DNA from: Ianthella basta
Lineage: Eukaryota > Porifera > Demospongiae > Verongiida > Ianthellidae
Length of the DNA stretch: 64,000 nucleotides
NCBI GenBank assembly: GCA_964019415.1
Contig: OZ025877.1
Coordinates: 4,767,742 to 4,831,741 of the forward strand
Direction of reading: 5' to 3'
The translations under genes and the position numbers were made by a program. This document shows positions 19,611 to 30,486 of the stretch, one piece after another (the stretch's first letter is position 1; each line of letters opens with the position of its first letter). Below the pieces are notes generated by a model that had not been told where the DNA came from, ran no database searches, and was given only the letters and a program-made list of their open reading frames with translations.

Positions 19611-22600
19611 ATGAGATTCAGCGCCAAATGCGTGATTGCTGTGGCCGTGATCTGTTTTTGGCGTATGGGGTGCGCCCAGGACATTTGTCAGAAAGATTCA
19701 AGCTGTGAGCACAACCTGGCAGCCGATTGCACGGGAGACTGTGTAAGACGTAAGTGTTCCAAGCCATATGTCTATGTATTATTGTCTGTTTCTAATGACA
19801 GGGCCGTAGCACCCAGTCCGGCCGGTCCGGCCATGGCTGGACCGGCCATGGCTGGACCGGTTTTTGCTGCTGGAACAAAAATTCTAAATATTGAAGATAT
19901 GCACTTTAAACACACTTTGAAATTGGGGGGGGGGTACTGGCCTAAGGTTAAACAACGTTCTAAAAGCAGAGTGATCTTGTTACAGACTTAGTTTGAACAA
20001 GGAATAGCCAGATACTTAGTCCTCTACCAACCTTAACGGCGGCAGCCATTTTACGGATGGACGCATGACGTTTTATGACGCGCTAAAGTGGTGTGTTAAT
20101 CGATCGCCGCGCAAAATTGCGTTGATGGTGTCTTCTTTAGTCAAGAGGAGAGATTTGTGCTGCCTAGCATCGGAGAGACAGCTAACAAACCACTAGATTT
20201 TGATTTTTAATGCGCTATCTTCTTATTTCAATGCATTGTATTACCTGTTTCATATGGCACTTGATCGCCTTTCCTGCTGTAAGTGCTTGTTGGTCTATAT
20301 TACATTTTATCATACTCATTGGAGTGTTGGTTGCCTAGAATTGCTCTAAAAGTACTCACAACATCTAGATTTCAAAAATTATCCCTGGGGGGGGGGGGGG
20401 GGGCATGCCCCCAGACCCCCCTAGTTTGTGGCACGTCATCTATGGCCTGACCGGTTTTTATGTTGGTGCTACGGCCCTGAATGAAAATGTAAATGACTTC
20501 ATTTACTACTTACAATTGCCTGACATGATCTTTCTATTCCGCCATTCACGGATCTGCTTTACTGCTGCCTTACTTACCTTCCTCTGCAGTGATCAAGAGT
20601 GATCAGTTAACTTTAAGATTCAGCAGAAGCGAAGGAAGCAATGTGACAACTACTATAGACATTGTTAGACACATGCCGGCAAGCCCCGTTTTTTTTATTG
20701 AAGTTTTATTCAACCAAAGTCGGGTACCTGATGAAACGTTCACATGTCCAGAAGATCACCTCCTCCATATTCAGATGAATGGGACTGTGCTTGGCCGCAT
20801 ATCCTTTCCTAACAGTTCCAATTGCAGCAAGGCAGTGATTTACTTCACCCCTCCACCAACACTAGGCATACGGCTGTCACTCTTCGTAAACAATGGTGGA
20901 AGCATGGTAGCTTTTGGTCCTTTCTACATAGGGCAAGAAAGTGAGTTAAGTTAGTCCGTCCTGTCAATGCAGTGCAAGTTGCAATACATATGTATTTTAT
21001 ACTTGCTTAATTATGATTGGTACATGTACATTTTTGAGGTGCCAAAGGCGCCTCTATACAGTGAATCCGAACCCAAATGCCACAAACATTTTGTTCGGAT
21101 AAGTGAACTTACAAACAACTACAACATTAATTATACAAATACACATGCATGCTTTCATACATACATTTTCTTTTGTAGCAAATCTAGTAAGATTCTCTGC
21201 TTTAGGCGGCGGTCACACTACGGCGAAAGTGACGGCGACGGTGACGGTGACGTCACGTTTTTGCGGTCACACTACGAATAACTTACCGGGACCGCGACCG
21301 TGACCCTGCCGTACCGTGACCGTCGCCGTGACAGCGGTCGCCACGGTGACGGTGACGGCGACGATAGAGGCGAAGGTGTGAACCGTGTTCTGTGAGCGAT
21401 CTAGCGAACGATGGCGTCTGGAAGCAAGAAAACGAGAGCCAAATGGACACCTGACATCGAACGAAGACTGATCGACATCTGGGCCGACATCATAGAGGAG
21501 TTTAGTGGCAAAATGATAACGCGGAAGAAGAAAGAAGCAATTGCAACGATGAGACTGAACGCCTACTTGACGGAGGAGCTGGGGAGGACGAATGTGTACA
21601 CTGAAAAGGCGATCTGCAATAAAATTGACACAATTCTGAAGAACGGAAAGAAGATGTATGCCACTTACCAGAAAAAAGGAGAAACTGGCAAAGAGTATAC
21701 TGAAGAGGATGCAGAAATAGACCTCGAAGCAGCTGAGAGTAGCTGGCCTAACTTCAAAACATTCCATGAGCGCTTTAAAGACCATCCATCTTTGGGCCCT
21801 GGGGCAGTCGACGACTCCGTGACTCCCACTCCCAGTACTATTGCAAGGTCTGTAGCTGGTGATGAACCTGAAGTTACTGGCACTGCTACCAGTACCCCTG
21901 ATGTTTCAAGGCCCCCATCCAGGAGTGTGGTAGACAGTGATAGTGAAGAGGATGAAGATGACATTCCACTGCCACCTAGTAAGAAGAAAAAGGGAGATGA
22001 GACACCCACTGTTGCCAGAGTGGGACAGAAGAAAGGGAAAGGGACTGCAGCCACCCAGTTCTTGCTGGCATTGTCAGACATGCAGGAGAAAGCACAGGAA
22101 AGGCAGATGGCACATGATGCAAAAATGCAGGAGGATGCAATGAAGTTCCAGCTGAAAATGGAAGCAGACAGGGCAAAATTGGAAGCTGACATATCAGCAA
22201 GGCTGCAGCAGCAAAACGCACAATTTCAAATGGACATGATGCAGCAGAATCAAGCATTTCAAGCTGAGCTCTTGAAAAAACTGTTTGAAAAGAAGGACAA
22301 TCAGTGAGCATGAGTTAATACTTTGATTGTTTACTCCCTACTATATTGGTGCACACTTGTATTGCATCATTAGCGAGCGCATCCATGTTGTATTTCATCT
22401 ACAAAATTACTGGCAGATCCATGTACCATTGTCAATTATTATTCTGTGACAAGTACAACTACAGTTCACTAATAATTAAAACAGCTGTTCGAATCAGTGT
22501 GGAGCAGGCCTGTGGCGATGGATGTATTTGGCAATTGCATCCCTGACACTTGCTGCTGATCCAATCACCACATGTGCTTGTAAATTGGCTGGTATGGTGT

Positions 22601-25600
22601 CTGCATAAGCACTAGCATCTGGAAGCCATCCTAGTTCAAATGGGCACTGGTGCCTTTCACATACATTGTGCAAAGCACAGCAGACCATCGCCACCTGCCT
22701 CACAAACACTGGGTCATTGATTTTACATTGGCCGTCCATAATTTTCCACCGTCCTTTGAGCCTACCAAATGCTTGCTCGACAACGCGTCTTGTTCGGATC
22801 AAGCTGTAGTTAAAGCTGTGCTTTTGGGGCAAATCACTTGCTTCGTAGCACTTCATGCATGTTGCAGACAATGGAAATGCTGCATCAGCAACAAGAAACG
22901 GACTCACTTGCACACCTTCAATTGTTTTTGGTGAGTGTGCAAGCCAATCACCGCTACGGATCTTCTGCCATAAGGTACTGTGACGATAAGTGTACGAGTC
23001 TCCAACAGAGCCAGGTCGACCCGCATTAACATAAGTGAATATACCCCTAGCATCAACACATCCTAGTACAATAATGGCGCAGAAGCGTTTGTAACAAAAA
23101 TAGGTGTCTCCATAATTTGTTGGCTTCCTGATGGGCATGAAAGTGCCATCCAGCGCACCACCACAACAAGGCAAACCACACAGCGCCTCAAAATCTACCA
23201 TGACTTGATCTAGTTCTGATCCAGTGGGAAAACGGATGGCCTCAGGTACAAACTTTGCACGAAGTACATCTACACCCTGGTGTACCACAGCAACAACTGT
23301 GGACTTCCCAATCGCATACAATGCAGCAAGTTGAGCAAAACTACTAGCTTGAGCTAGCCAATGTAACACAATGGCTAGTCTCTTTGCATGAGGCAGTGCT
23401 AGCCTTAGATGCGTGGTTTCCTTCTTCAAGTATTTGCCATACGTCTGGGACAGATACCAGAAAGTATCCTTAGACATGCGGAAATGCTGTAGGTATTGGC
23501 TCTCCTCCCAGTCCGGATATCTTCGTCCCATCCTTCGCCACATGTCGCAAACATCTTCTTCCCAAAAACCATGGTCTCTTGGCGCTGCCCAAAATCGTCG
23601 TGGAGCCCGAAGAGAACGGATGATATCCTGGAAAGCGGGCTGAGCCAAGAGTGACGGCACAAAAAGCAGCCGTAACAGCGATTCCCGACTTTTCCGCAAG
23701 CAGCGCTGGCGAAGAAGAGTAAATAGGGTCCTGCGAAGTCGATTCCTGCAATGAGCATAGCCGCCGCCAAGCTGAAACAAGGAAAAAAGGTAAATGCACA
23801 CGAGCACGATGTCCGCCATTTTCTCTTTGTCTATACAAATAATCTTTCGGTAATAGTAGCAGTGTGACCGACCCGCCACGTTCCGGAAACGTCACCGTAA
23901 CCGCCGCCGTCACCGTCGCCGTCATTTTCGCCGTAGTGTGACCGCCGCCTTAGGGAGTCTCCTCGCTTACGGACTGTGAGGGCATGAATGTTCTCTCAAC
24001 GTGTATGTGTTGTATTGATTTACTTTAGGCTGCTATCGCTTTTGGCGCAAAAACTACGGAAGAGAATGCCACCACACTCTAAAGGATTATAAAGTGGGGC
24101 TCCAGAAGTGTTCTCCTCAGGTTGAAATTGCCTGTCTGGCAGTTCCTGAAGAAATATTCTTCAATTCCAGTTTTTCGTTCGCCACTGACAGCCATTTTAT
24201 GGATTATCGCTCATTGACTTCCGGTTATTGGGCGGTTTAATTCGCTGTCGTCCAACGTTCGAAGCTAACTCGACCGTCATTATAGTAGCTACCCTCCATT
24301 GCTAACAGCACAGATCCTTCAAATCAGCCTGGGCCCGACTCGCCGAAGCAAAAGCCCGCTAAAGCAGGCCCCCTGCTAGTAATTGCATAATCCATGTGTC
24401 ACGTGCAAGGTAATTTTGTGATCCGGATAATCGAGGTTCGGATAACCAAGGATTCACTGTATTGTTTTCAGATTTAGCTACTTGTATGGCTCATGTTCAT
24501 AATGATGTATATATTATATTTCTCTCATTGCAAATGGCGGCGCCTGCATCTTTCTTTGCAAAGCCTAAAATCATCTCAATTTTCATTTCACTATCTCTCA
24601 ATGGAACAAAATGTGTTCATGAACATGTGTTAATAGAGTGTTAGCTGTAAAAAGCTTAACGAAAGACTCTTCTGCGAGATACAGCTCCAATTATTACGGA
24701 CAGACATTGTAAAATAGATGCGCTCAATGCAGTATCTGTTAGACTCAAAATCATCTTTTTTTGTATTTTGCCATGTATCCAAAGAACGCAAAGACTTTCT
24801 AGAACACTCTTAAGTAATAGTATTGTAGTAGAAAGCTTCCCTAACTATTCTCCTGCGCTGTACAGCCCCAAATAAAGCGGAGGTCGAACGACCTGTTGGC
24901 CTATGAGAGACAATCGAATCATGGCATTACCAACTTGGGTAGCCTTATTAGCCAGCACACTCCTCCAGGTACAAAGTAACATGTACATCCTCATTCAGAA
25001 TGTTATGTAGATCAAAAAGCACCAGCAAAGCATTTTGACAGTTTGGTAGGGGTGCGTTCTCTGGATGACGTGCTGGTCTGGGGTCTTGAAACTCTTGCAT
25101 CCCCATCAGTCTATGGCATTGTGATGTATCTTTCTGGCCATCAGCAATGCTTCATCCCCAACTATCTGAGCTGTTGAACATACACAGGGAAGTTACTAGC
25201 AAGTAGTTCGTGTTCAGGGGCGCCGGGGTGCCCCTGAACTCGAACTACCTGGTCCCACAAGCTTTTTTTAACTTGAAATACTTGTTGTTGCAGGAATCAG
25301 GTTATGTGAGGCAGCTGCCAACACCACTGGAAGCAGAGTGACTGCATGGTTCACGAACATCACCAATTGCCAGGACCATATGCCTCCTCATGATGTAATG
25401 TTCTCGTATGGGATGAACAACCTAACTTGGTGGATGAATGGAACTATATCTGAGTCCCAGTGTTTCTCTGTTGAAACATTCTCCTGTAAAACCAGCAATG
25501 TCATGAAGTTTGAGTTGTTTTTGGATCACAGAACCTGTCCGATCACAGTGAACTCCTTGCTTAGGGCAGGATTTGTAGGTGGTATACAAATGGACAACTG

Positions 25601-25767
25601 CCTCGAAATCACGAGAGGTATGTTTGATATGCATACATATATTGCTGTCTTTGTCCTACTTGATATTATGAGACTCTTTTGTTTTATTTCTATCTGTAGA
25701 GCCAACGCCAATTTGGTGGATTGCAATTATTGCCGTAGGATTGATGGCAAGTTTTGCGTTCCTTTAG
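19611..25767 (+). CDS. putative type I membrane glycoprotein, four exons
   Basis: Exon 1, 19611-19749: signal peptide (KCVIAVAVICFW core) and a Cys-rich stretch, donor gtaagt. Exon 2, 20590-20940: acceptor ctctgcag, donor gtgagt; sequons NVT, NQS, NGT, NSS and NCS. Exon 3, 25294-25617: acceptor gttgcag, donor gtatgt; sequons NTT, NIT, NLT and NGT, several cysteines. Exon 4, 25700-25767: acceptor ctgtag, then EPTPIWWIAIIAVGLMASF and a stop. All three joins are phase 1 and keep the frame, giving about 296 residues. Predicted as an extracellular glycoprotein anchored by a C-terminal hydrophobic segment with almost no cytoplasmic tail. I recognise no named domain; Ig- or FN3-like folds are possible. 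Introns carry a hAT-type MITE, a Harbinger element and old repeats. The alternative 3' end is discussed under 37226-50978. Confidence 0.65.
19799..20479. mobile_element. hAT-like non-autonomous element, 681 bp, 5-bp TSD
   Basis: Termini cagggccgtagcacc and inverted ggtgctacggccctg, flanked by aatga on both sides (19794-19798 and 20480-20484). Contains ccggccatggctgga twice near the left and a poly-G run followed by catgccccc near 20385-20415. Non-coding. Lies in intron 1 of the plus-strand gene. TIR and 5-bp TSD resemble those of the hAT element at 30487-33714. Confidence 0.85.
21411..22307 (+). CDS. Harbinger Myb/SANT-like DNA-binding protein
   Basis: 298 residues. Residues about 8-90 form a trihelix/MADF-type Myb-like domain (WTPDIERRLIDIWAD, later ICNKIDTILKNGKKMYATY), followed by FHERF, a Ser/Thr-rich region, an acidic SDSEEDEDD stretch with a basic KKKKKG patch (likely nuclear localisation), and a Gln/Met-rich coiled coil (about 212-298). 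In Harbinger elements this accessory protein binds DNA and brings the transposase into the nucleus and onto the ends. Start is the first ATG after the left TIR. No disruption seen. Confidence 0.85.
   Translation: MASGSKKTRAKWTPDIERRLIDIWADIIEEFSGKMITRKKKEAIATMRLNAYLTEELGRTNVYTEKAICNKIDTILKNGKKMYATYQKKGETGKEYTEEDAEIDLEAAESSWPNFKTFHERFKDHPSLGPGAVDDSVTPTPSTIARSVAGDEPEVTGTATSTPDVSRPPSRSVVDSDSEEDEDDIPLPPSKKKKGDETPTVARVGQKKGKGTAATQFLLALSDMQEKAQERQMAHDAKMQEDAMKFQLKMEADRAKLEADISARLQQQNAQFQMDMMQQNQAFQAELLKKLFEKKDNQ
22494..23879 (-). CDS. Harbinger DDE transposase (HARBI1-like)
   Basis: Open for 461 codons; the more likely start is the in-frame Met at 23819 (residue 21), because the first 20 residues begin in the region next to the TIR. 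The DDE_Tnp_4 catalytic triad is complete: Asp 244 (GALDGTF), Asp 332 (VADAAFPL) and Glu 368 (VVEQAFGRLKGRW), with 35 residues between the last two, as expected for DD35E Harbinger enzymes. An N-terminal HTH-like segment (about residues 130-205) precedes it. It cuts and joins the element ends together with the Myb-like partner encoded on the other strand. No stop or frameshift, so it may be active. Confidence 0.93.
   Translation of the reverse strand: MAGRSHCYYYRKIICIDKEKMADIVLVCIYLFSLFQLGGGYAHCRNRLRRTLFTLLRQRCLRKSRESLLRLLFVPSLLAQPAFQDIIRSLRAPRRFWAAPRDHGFWEEDVCDMWRRMGRRYPDWEESQYLQHFRMSKDTFWYLSQTYGKYLKKETTHLRLALPHAKRLAIVLHWLAQASSFAQLAALYAIGKSTVVAVVHQGVDVLRAKFVPEAIRFPTGSELDQVMVDFEALCGLPCCGGALDGTFMPIRKPTNYGDTYFCYKRFCAIIVLGCVDARGIFTYVNAGRPGSVGDSYTYRHSTLWQKIRSGDWLAHSPKTIEGVQVSPFLVADAAFPLSATCMKCYEASDLPQKHSFNYSLIRTRRVVEQAFGRLKGRWKIMDGQCKINDPVFVRQVAMVCCALHNVCERHQCPFELGWLPDASAYADTIPANLQAHVVIGSAASVRDAIAKYIHRHRPAPH
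24420..24461 (-). repeat. pogo/Tigger-like MITE terminus
   Basis: Reading on the minus strand: cagtgaatccttggttatcc, then gaacctcgattatccgga, next to TA. This is the form of a pogo/Tigger inverted terminus. I could not find the matching end. Confidence 0.4.
24520..24885 (+). repeat. dispersed repeat, partner 47265-47470 (inverted)
   Basis: Shares tcattgcaaatgg.ggc, gttaatagagtg, tcttctgcgagatacag.tcc and gacattgtaaaata with the reverse complement of 47265-47470. The second half (about 24780-24885) looks like a diverged tandem copy (ctcctgcgctgtacagcccc). Non-coding. Confidence 0.6.
25080..25285 (+). repeat. dispersed repeat, copy 2 (partner 1245-1445)
   Basis: Ends with a palindrome gttcaggggcgcc/ggtgcccctgaac immediately upstream of the host exon 3 acceptor at 25293, so the repeat may supply the polypyrimidine/acceptor region. 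Confidence 0.6.
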
Positions 25768-26828
25768 GAGCACTTTACCCATTCAGAGTGCTCTTTGTAA
25801 TTCATTACAAGTGCTAGCACTCTAGATGCACTATTACACTAGCTATGCAAGCCAGACTGCTATTTTGTGGGAGGGTATAGTCTGCAAAATGATAGTCTGG
25901 CTCATGAGACTACTTTTGCACTTTATATACCTGCATTGACTCAGTGCGTAATTGGTAAACACATATAGCAGGAACATGCATCCGTGCATAGTACTGGGTG
26001 TGTGCCTAGCTCTATTACAGGAGTATAATTACCACATAACAAAAAAAGTTAATGTAAACCATTTTCCTTAAGCATTTCTTGTATTAATTTTGCAATTTGT
26101 GTATTTATATTTTGCAGTTGTGTTCGATATTCAAAGATCTTACACAATGACAAAGTAATGGAGGTATGAATAAGGGCTAATAGAGAGGTTTAGCATAGCG
26201 TAAAACCATACAATTTACGATTGAGTTATTGCACAATTACAAAATACGTTAAAACACTTCCATATTTTAACGATAGAACCGCACTTTACCATTATTGCTT
26301 TTAAACGGTATACACTTCATCATCCTTTCAGTGTCTGCAAGTGACCTAGGCACTTTTACAGCGTCTATGCGCATGCCACTACTCACCCAAGCGGCGCACA
26401 GCGTACTTACCAGTAAGCAAGTATCCAGCTTTGTCAGTGCGAGCGGTGCCTTGAACCGTTCTTGCTCCTTCTATGGAGGTTCCTCTAGCTTATATGGCTG
26501 GCACTCTTTTTACAAGGATACACACAACTTCACCTGTACTTTTTGGCATTGCTGACGGCATCTTCCTGCTTCGCAATTTTGTCAGACACAAACAGATATG
26601 CCTTTATAGTGTCACCTGCTGCGATGGAAGTTGCACTCGATTGCGAAGGGCGACATATTTCTGCTCGTTGTCTTCTTGCTTTGGCAAGTAATCGGTTAAT
26701 ATGTGAGTTCTGTCGCCGCCATCTTATATTTCTACTGTTTTTACCAAATTACCTTATGCCAAACGCGCTGAAGGCATCGTAATAGCAGTTCGATATCTAG
26801 CGTTATTATGCTATGCTAAAGCTCTCTA
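25768..26828. other. no gene recognised
   Basis: AT-rich sequence after the exon-4 stop. Short frames at 26295-26782 overlap in three frames and show no domain. Confidence 0.4.
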
Positions 26829-27512
26829 ATCACTGGATATTACGCCTACCAGCCTTCTACACCCTAGTGTCTTGGGAGGCTGGGAGGGAGCTCTATTGAT
26901 GGCAACCAGTGATTGCCTTCCCCTGGAAGAGCCACAGACAGCTGTTTCACCCAGATTGTGGCTCATCAGTGTGGCATATAGATGGAATGCAGAATTACTA
27001 GCCACTCTTGTATTCACCATCAGTGAAACACTTGTGGTTTCACTGAGATACTACGGTGTAGAAGGTTGGTAGGCATAATATCCAGTGATTAGCCCTTGTT
27101 CAACCTAGCCCAGCCTGGCCGTTGCAGTGGCTTACTGCAATGAACCAATCTCTCAACAATCTCACGCAAGTCATGCTGATGACTTAGCTTTCCCCCATTA
27201 TTATTCACTCTTGTTGAAACCACAAGTGTTTCACTGGTGGTGGATACAAGAGTGACTAGTCATCCTGCATTCCATCAGTATGCCACACTGATGGATGAAC
27301 TCCATCAGGGTGAACCAGCTGTCTGTGGCTCTTCCATCTTTGTAGGATGACTAGCGTGGGAAGACGATCACTGGTTGCCATCAATAGGCTCCAGCCCCCG
27401 AGCCTCCTGAGACACTAAGGCTGGTAGGCGTAGTATCCAGTGATTAGCCCTTGTTCAACCTAGCCTGGCCTGCCCGTTGCAGTGCCTTACTGCAATGAAC
27501 CGACCTCTCGGA
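26829..27512. repeat. compound inverted and direct repeat
   Basis: atcactggatattacgcct at 26831 is inverted at about 27067-27090 (aggcataatatccagtgat) and again at 27426-27447 (aggcgtagtatccagtgat). Between 27214 and 27425 lies a partial inverted copy of 26850-27060 (accacaagtg, atgccacactgatg, agccacagacagctg). Each inverted end is followed by the same direct tract ttagcccttgttcaacctag and gttgcagtg.cttactgcaatgaacc. No coding frame of note. Confidence 0.7.
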
Positions 27513-27587
27513 GGTATGGTAATGGAGGTATAATTCCATTGTAGCTGCGAGCTCGTGCAAGAGCATATTTTTGATTGAAAATCTGTA

Positions 27588-27762
27588 TGCAGTCAAGACA
27601 ACCACCTGTGGGCCAGTTCTATCTGACCTTCATAGAGAGGTGGCTGCTCTACAGAGGTAAATTGCAGTGCTTTAGTTCTATTTTGGGCCTGGGAGATTGG
27701 TTGTTTTAGAGACGTGTCTGCCTAACATACTGACTATCTGAGACAGGCTACACTGTAGATTA
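27588..27762 (+). repeat. MITE-like repeat, copy 1 (partner 51017-51192)
   Basis: cagtcaagacaaccacc through gacaggctacactgta. Matches 51017-51192 over gggccagttct, gaggtggctgctctacagaggta and cactgta. The outer ends are weakly inverted. Confidence 0.6.
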
Positions 27763-28626
27763 ATACCAGGAACTGGAATGTCAACTAGGGTTGTGTCTTG
27801 TTAGCAGCAATTAGCTGCTTTCTGAATATTCTCCGCATGAGCCTTCACTGCTGCATCTAGGTCTACTCCAAGATTCTGCTTTTCTTGCAATTAGGCAGTG
27901 TCCTTCATTGGGGTGAGCCTGAGCGAGCCCCACGCTGATCAGTTGTACGGCAATGTGTCTGCATGTGTCGTATGTTCGTACGGGCCACAGAAAAGTTTTG
28001 GTGCAATATTTTGGGCACGGGGACTGCAACTTATGCAGTATACAGTATATTTGCTCTTTGCCATCAATAAAATGGCTGCCATTTTAAGGGTGCACAGGGG
28101 GCATTCAACCACCCCACCCCACCCCACCCCCCCTGCTTTAATCTAGCTTCGTCTTGGAACATGCATCCAGCCTTATGTCATTCTTAAGAGCCCCCCCCCC
28201 CCCCCCCCCCCGAAGAAATATCTAAATTCAACACTACATTTGCCGGGGAAAGTTTGAATGCTGGTTTAAGCTAATGAAATGAAGGCAAATTATCTAACTA
28301 CCATCCAGTTGACGACCCTGGCACCCACAAGCCCTCACACAACTCCATTAAAGGTCCACTGTTATGGTTATACAAGTTGCCTTTATATATATGGTAGATT
28401 ATTGTCTAGAACCATGGAAAATTACAGTTTGAGCGCTTTAAAATTCCCTGGTAGAGGGATAATGGCTCACTTCTGAAAAATCAGCCAAAGAAATCTGCCA
28501 TATTGCTGTGATGTCATAGTAGGCTTGCTGTACACTTGTGGTCTATGCTTTGAACGGGTCACACGCCGTGTGGGAAGACAATCGCCGGCTGGCTTTCACT
28601 TCTCTCTTGCTGATGAGCTAGCCCCA

Positions 28627-28712
28627 ATGCATCACAAATGCGTTGCTGGAGGCTGTAGTAGGGCCAGTGGAGACAACGGTTGCTGCTTCATTTCCCAAAG
28701 AGCAATAGTCTG
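28627..28712 (+). pseudogene. THAP-like zinc-finger start, fragment
   Basis: ATG 28627 gives MHHKCVAGGCSRASGDN, the usual start of a THAP domain (C..C, then a short loop), but the frame ends at 28712. A shifted frame would give SFPKE, the expected next motif. Broken fragment, likely transposon-derived. The opposite-strand frame at 28721-29122 is not recognised. Confidence 0.35.
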
Positions 28713-29920
28713 AATAAGCGCTAGACAGCAGCTGTTGGCAAGGTCCATTGCATGTTTCTGTGCTTGGTAAGACTCTTCCGTAAGTTAGAGCACTTTTCGG
28801 ATTGCGACTGATGCTCTACATGCCATTTCACTGTTTCTTGGTCACAATATTCTAGCAACAACCACTTTGCTCTAGTACATCCGTCAGAATCCAGACAACA
28901 CTCTGACTTACAGGACAGGGGAAGCCAATCAAGAATACAACAAATTGCTATAAAGGGCGATAGTGTGAGTAGTAGCTTTATGATGATGAAAAAGGCGTCC
29001 CAAGGCCATTTCAATGCCCCCACCGCCTGGTGTTCTGTGCAGCCATGCACGATAGAGACATAGAGATTTCCTCTGAACCTTTTGCTGTGACCAGAGCTTG
29101 CGTGTGCCTTACTACCTAGCAAGTAGAAGTGAAGAGATGCTTCGTCTCATGATGTGCAAGCCAGTGACACAAAGTACGTGCTAAGCTCCTGAATATATTT
29201 TTGGCACACTTTGTATTTTCAGCTGTTACACCTCCTAGGAGGGGACAAATCAGCTTAGGCTGGTATGCCATCTCTGTTTTGTGTGCCCCTTTAGCAGTCC
29301 TAGAATGGTGCGAACCGGCGATAATACGGCTGAGGACAGGCATCTTTTTAGAAGTATTAGGACTGGAAAACCAGACATGCCCATGCGTAATTAGTCTTTT
29401 TGCAACTTTGCGCCCTCATAACTGTCATGCAGCAAAGCACACTAAAATGGATGTGAAGATACTTCAACCAAGCACTATCCATATAAAAATTAGAAAACAA
29501 ATGCGGCAGTGGACCTTTAGCTTCAGGCTTTCCACTATGCTTAGAGATGATGCCTCAGGCATGGACTGCTAGCGGCTATGGAGATCCGGCATGACCAACA
29601 GGAGCTACAGGAACTGAAACGAGCTTCAACAACAATAGCACAACAGGAGTGCATGCTGATTGCACCCTTGCTGCCCACCACATAAGCCCACTGCACAGAA
29701 TGCCGCACTAACTAAATGTGCTGTTCCTCTGCTTTGAGATGTCTCAGAACTACTATAGATGCCACGGAAAGTTGCAGCACTTCCAGACACTAATCCCGCT
29801 CAGGCTCGCCCTGCGGTGATCACAGGGTGGTTATACCAGGAAACCTGTACTTTAGGTGAAAGGTGTGGATAATTGCTAAGTTTTTTTCATTAACAGTTTC
29901 GGTGGGAGAAATTTAGTGAT
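28713..29920. other. no gene recognised
   Basis: A 133-codon minus frame at 28721-29122 and a 123-codon plus frame at 29201-29572 are open, but neither shows a domain. 28190-28212 just upstream is a long C run. cagggtggttataccaggaaacc at 29825 resembles an inverted gtttccaggtataactaccctg near 34398-34420, possibly the ends of an old larger insertion. Confidence 0.35.
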
Positions 29921-29924
29921 GTCA

Positions 29925-30465
29925 CGAATGACATCACTAAGCTATAGCTTACACAACAGACCAGCACTCAGCTAGAGTGCTTATACAACACACCAGCACT
30001 TCGAAGTACTCACACAACAGGATAGCCCTATGCTAGAGTAATTACATAGCAGATGAGCACTTGCTACAGTGCTCACACAAGAGTCTTTGCCCAATGAAGT
30101 TATTCTCTGTGTTCCAGTATTTGTCTACAGCAATAATGGAGTTGGTACTGAGTATGCGTAGAGCGAAACAGCGTGTGGAATGAGAAAACGTTTGTGGACT
30201 GAAGCAGCGCATCGAATGAGACTGTGTTAAAATAGCTACGTACATACGTAGTGCGTAGAGTGAGACAGCGCGTGGAGAGAGGCAGAGTGTTTAGTGAGGT
30301 CACATATGGAATGAGGCAGTGTGTGGAGTGAGACAGCGCATGGACTAAAACAGCGCGTGGACTGAGGTTGTGTGTGGAGTTAGGCAGCGCGTGGAGGGAG
30401 ACAATGCGTGAATCAAAGCTGTGCGATGACTTAGGCAGCGTGTAGTGTGGCACACATTGATGCAC
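29925..30465. repeat. degenerate tandem repeats
   Basis: 29925-30080: repeats of about 40-45 bp built on agtgctcacacaaca.accagcact. 30140-30465: many short units of about 20 bp of the form gcgtggagtgaggcagcgtgt. The 121-codon minus frame over the second block (SThT-rich) is a by-product of the repeat, not a gene. Confidence 0.6.
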
Positions 30466-30486
30466 CCCAACGTACCTTTGCTAAAT

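Larger units (their letters stand above)
21206..23949. mobile_element. intact-looking PIF/Harbinger transposon, 2,744 bp
   Basis: TIRs start ggcggcggtcacactacggc and end in the inverse, flanked by tta on both sides (21203-21205 and 23950-23952), the 3-bp TWA-type TSD of Harbinger elements. Two genes are convergent: a Myb/MADF-like protein (+) and a DDE transposase (-), both uninterrupted. Sits in intron 2 of the plus-strand host gene. Confidence 0.95.

Noticed and set aside
21411..22311. Long minus-strand frames opposite the Harbinger Myb-like gene
   Set aside because: Shadows of the real coding strand; no domain.
28190..28212. Homopolymer C/G runs (also 15601, 20390, 30518, 55938)
   Set aside because: Common next to hAT-like ends and prone to sequencing error; no function assumed.
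27905..29846. Possible inverted ends gagcctgagcgag (27915) and gctcaggctcg (29797)
   Set aside because: Only a short match, with no TSD or extended arms.
30100..30465. 121-codon minus frame
   Set aside because: Arises from the short tandem repeat; Ser/Thr/His/Leu periodic, not a protein.
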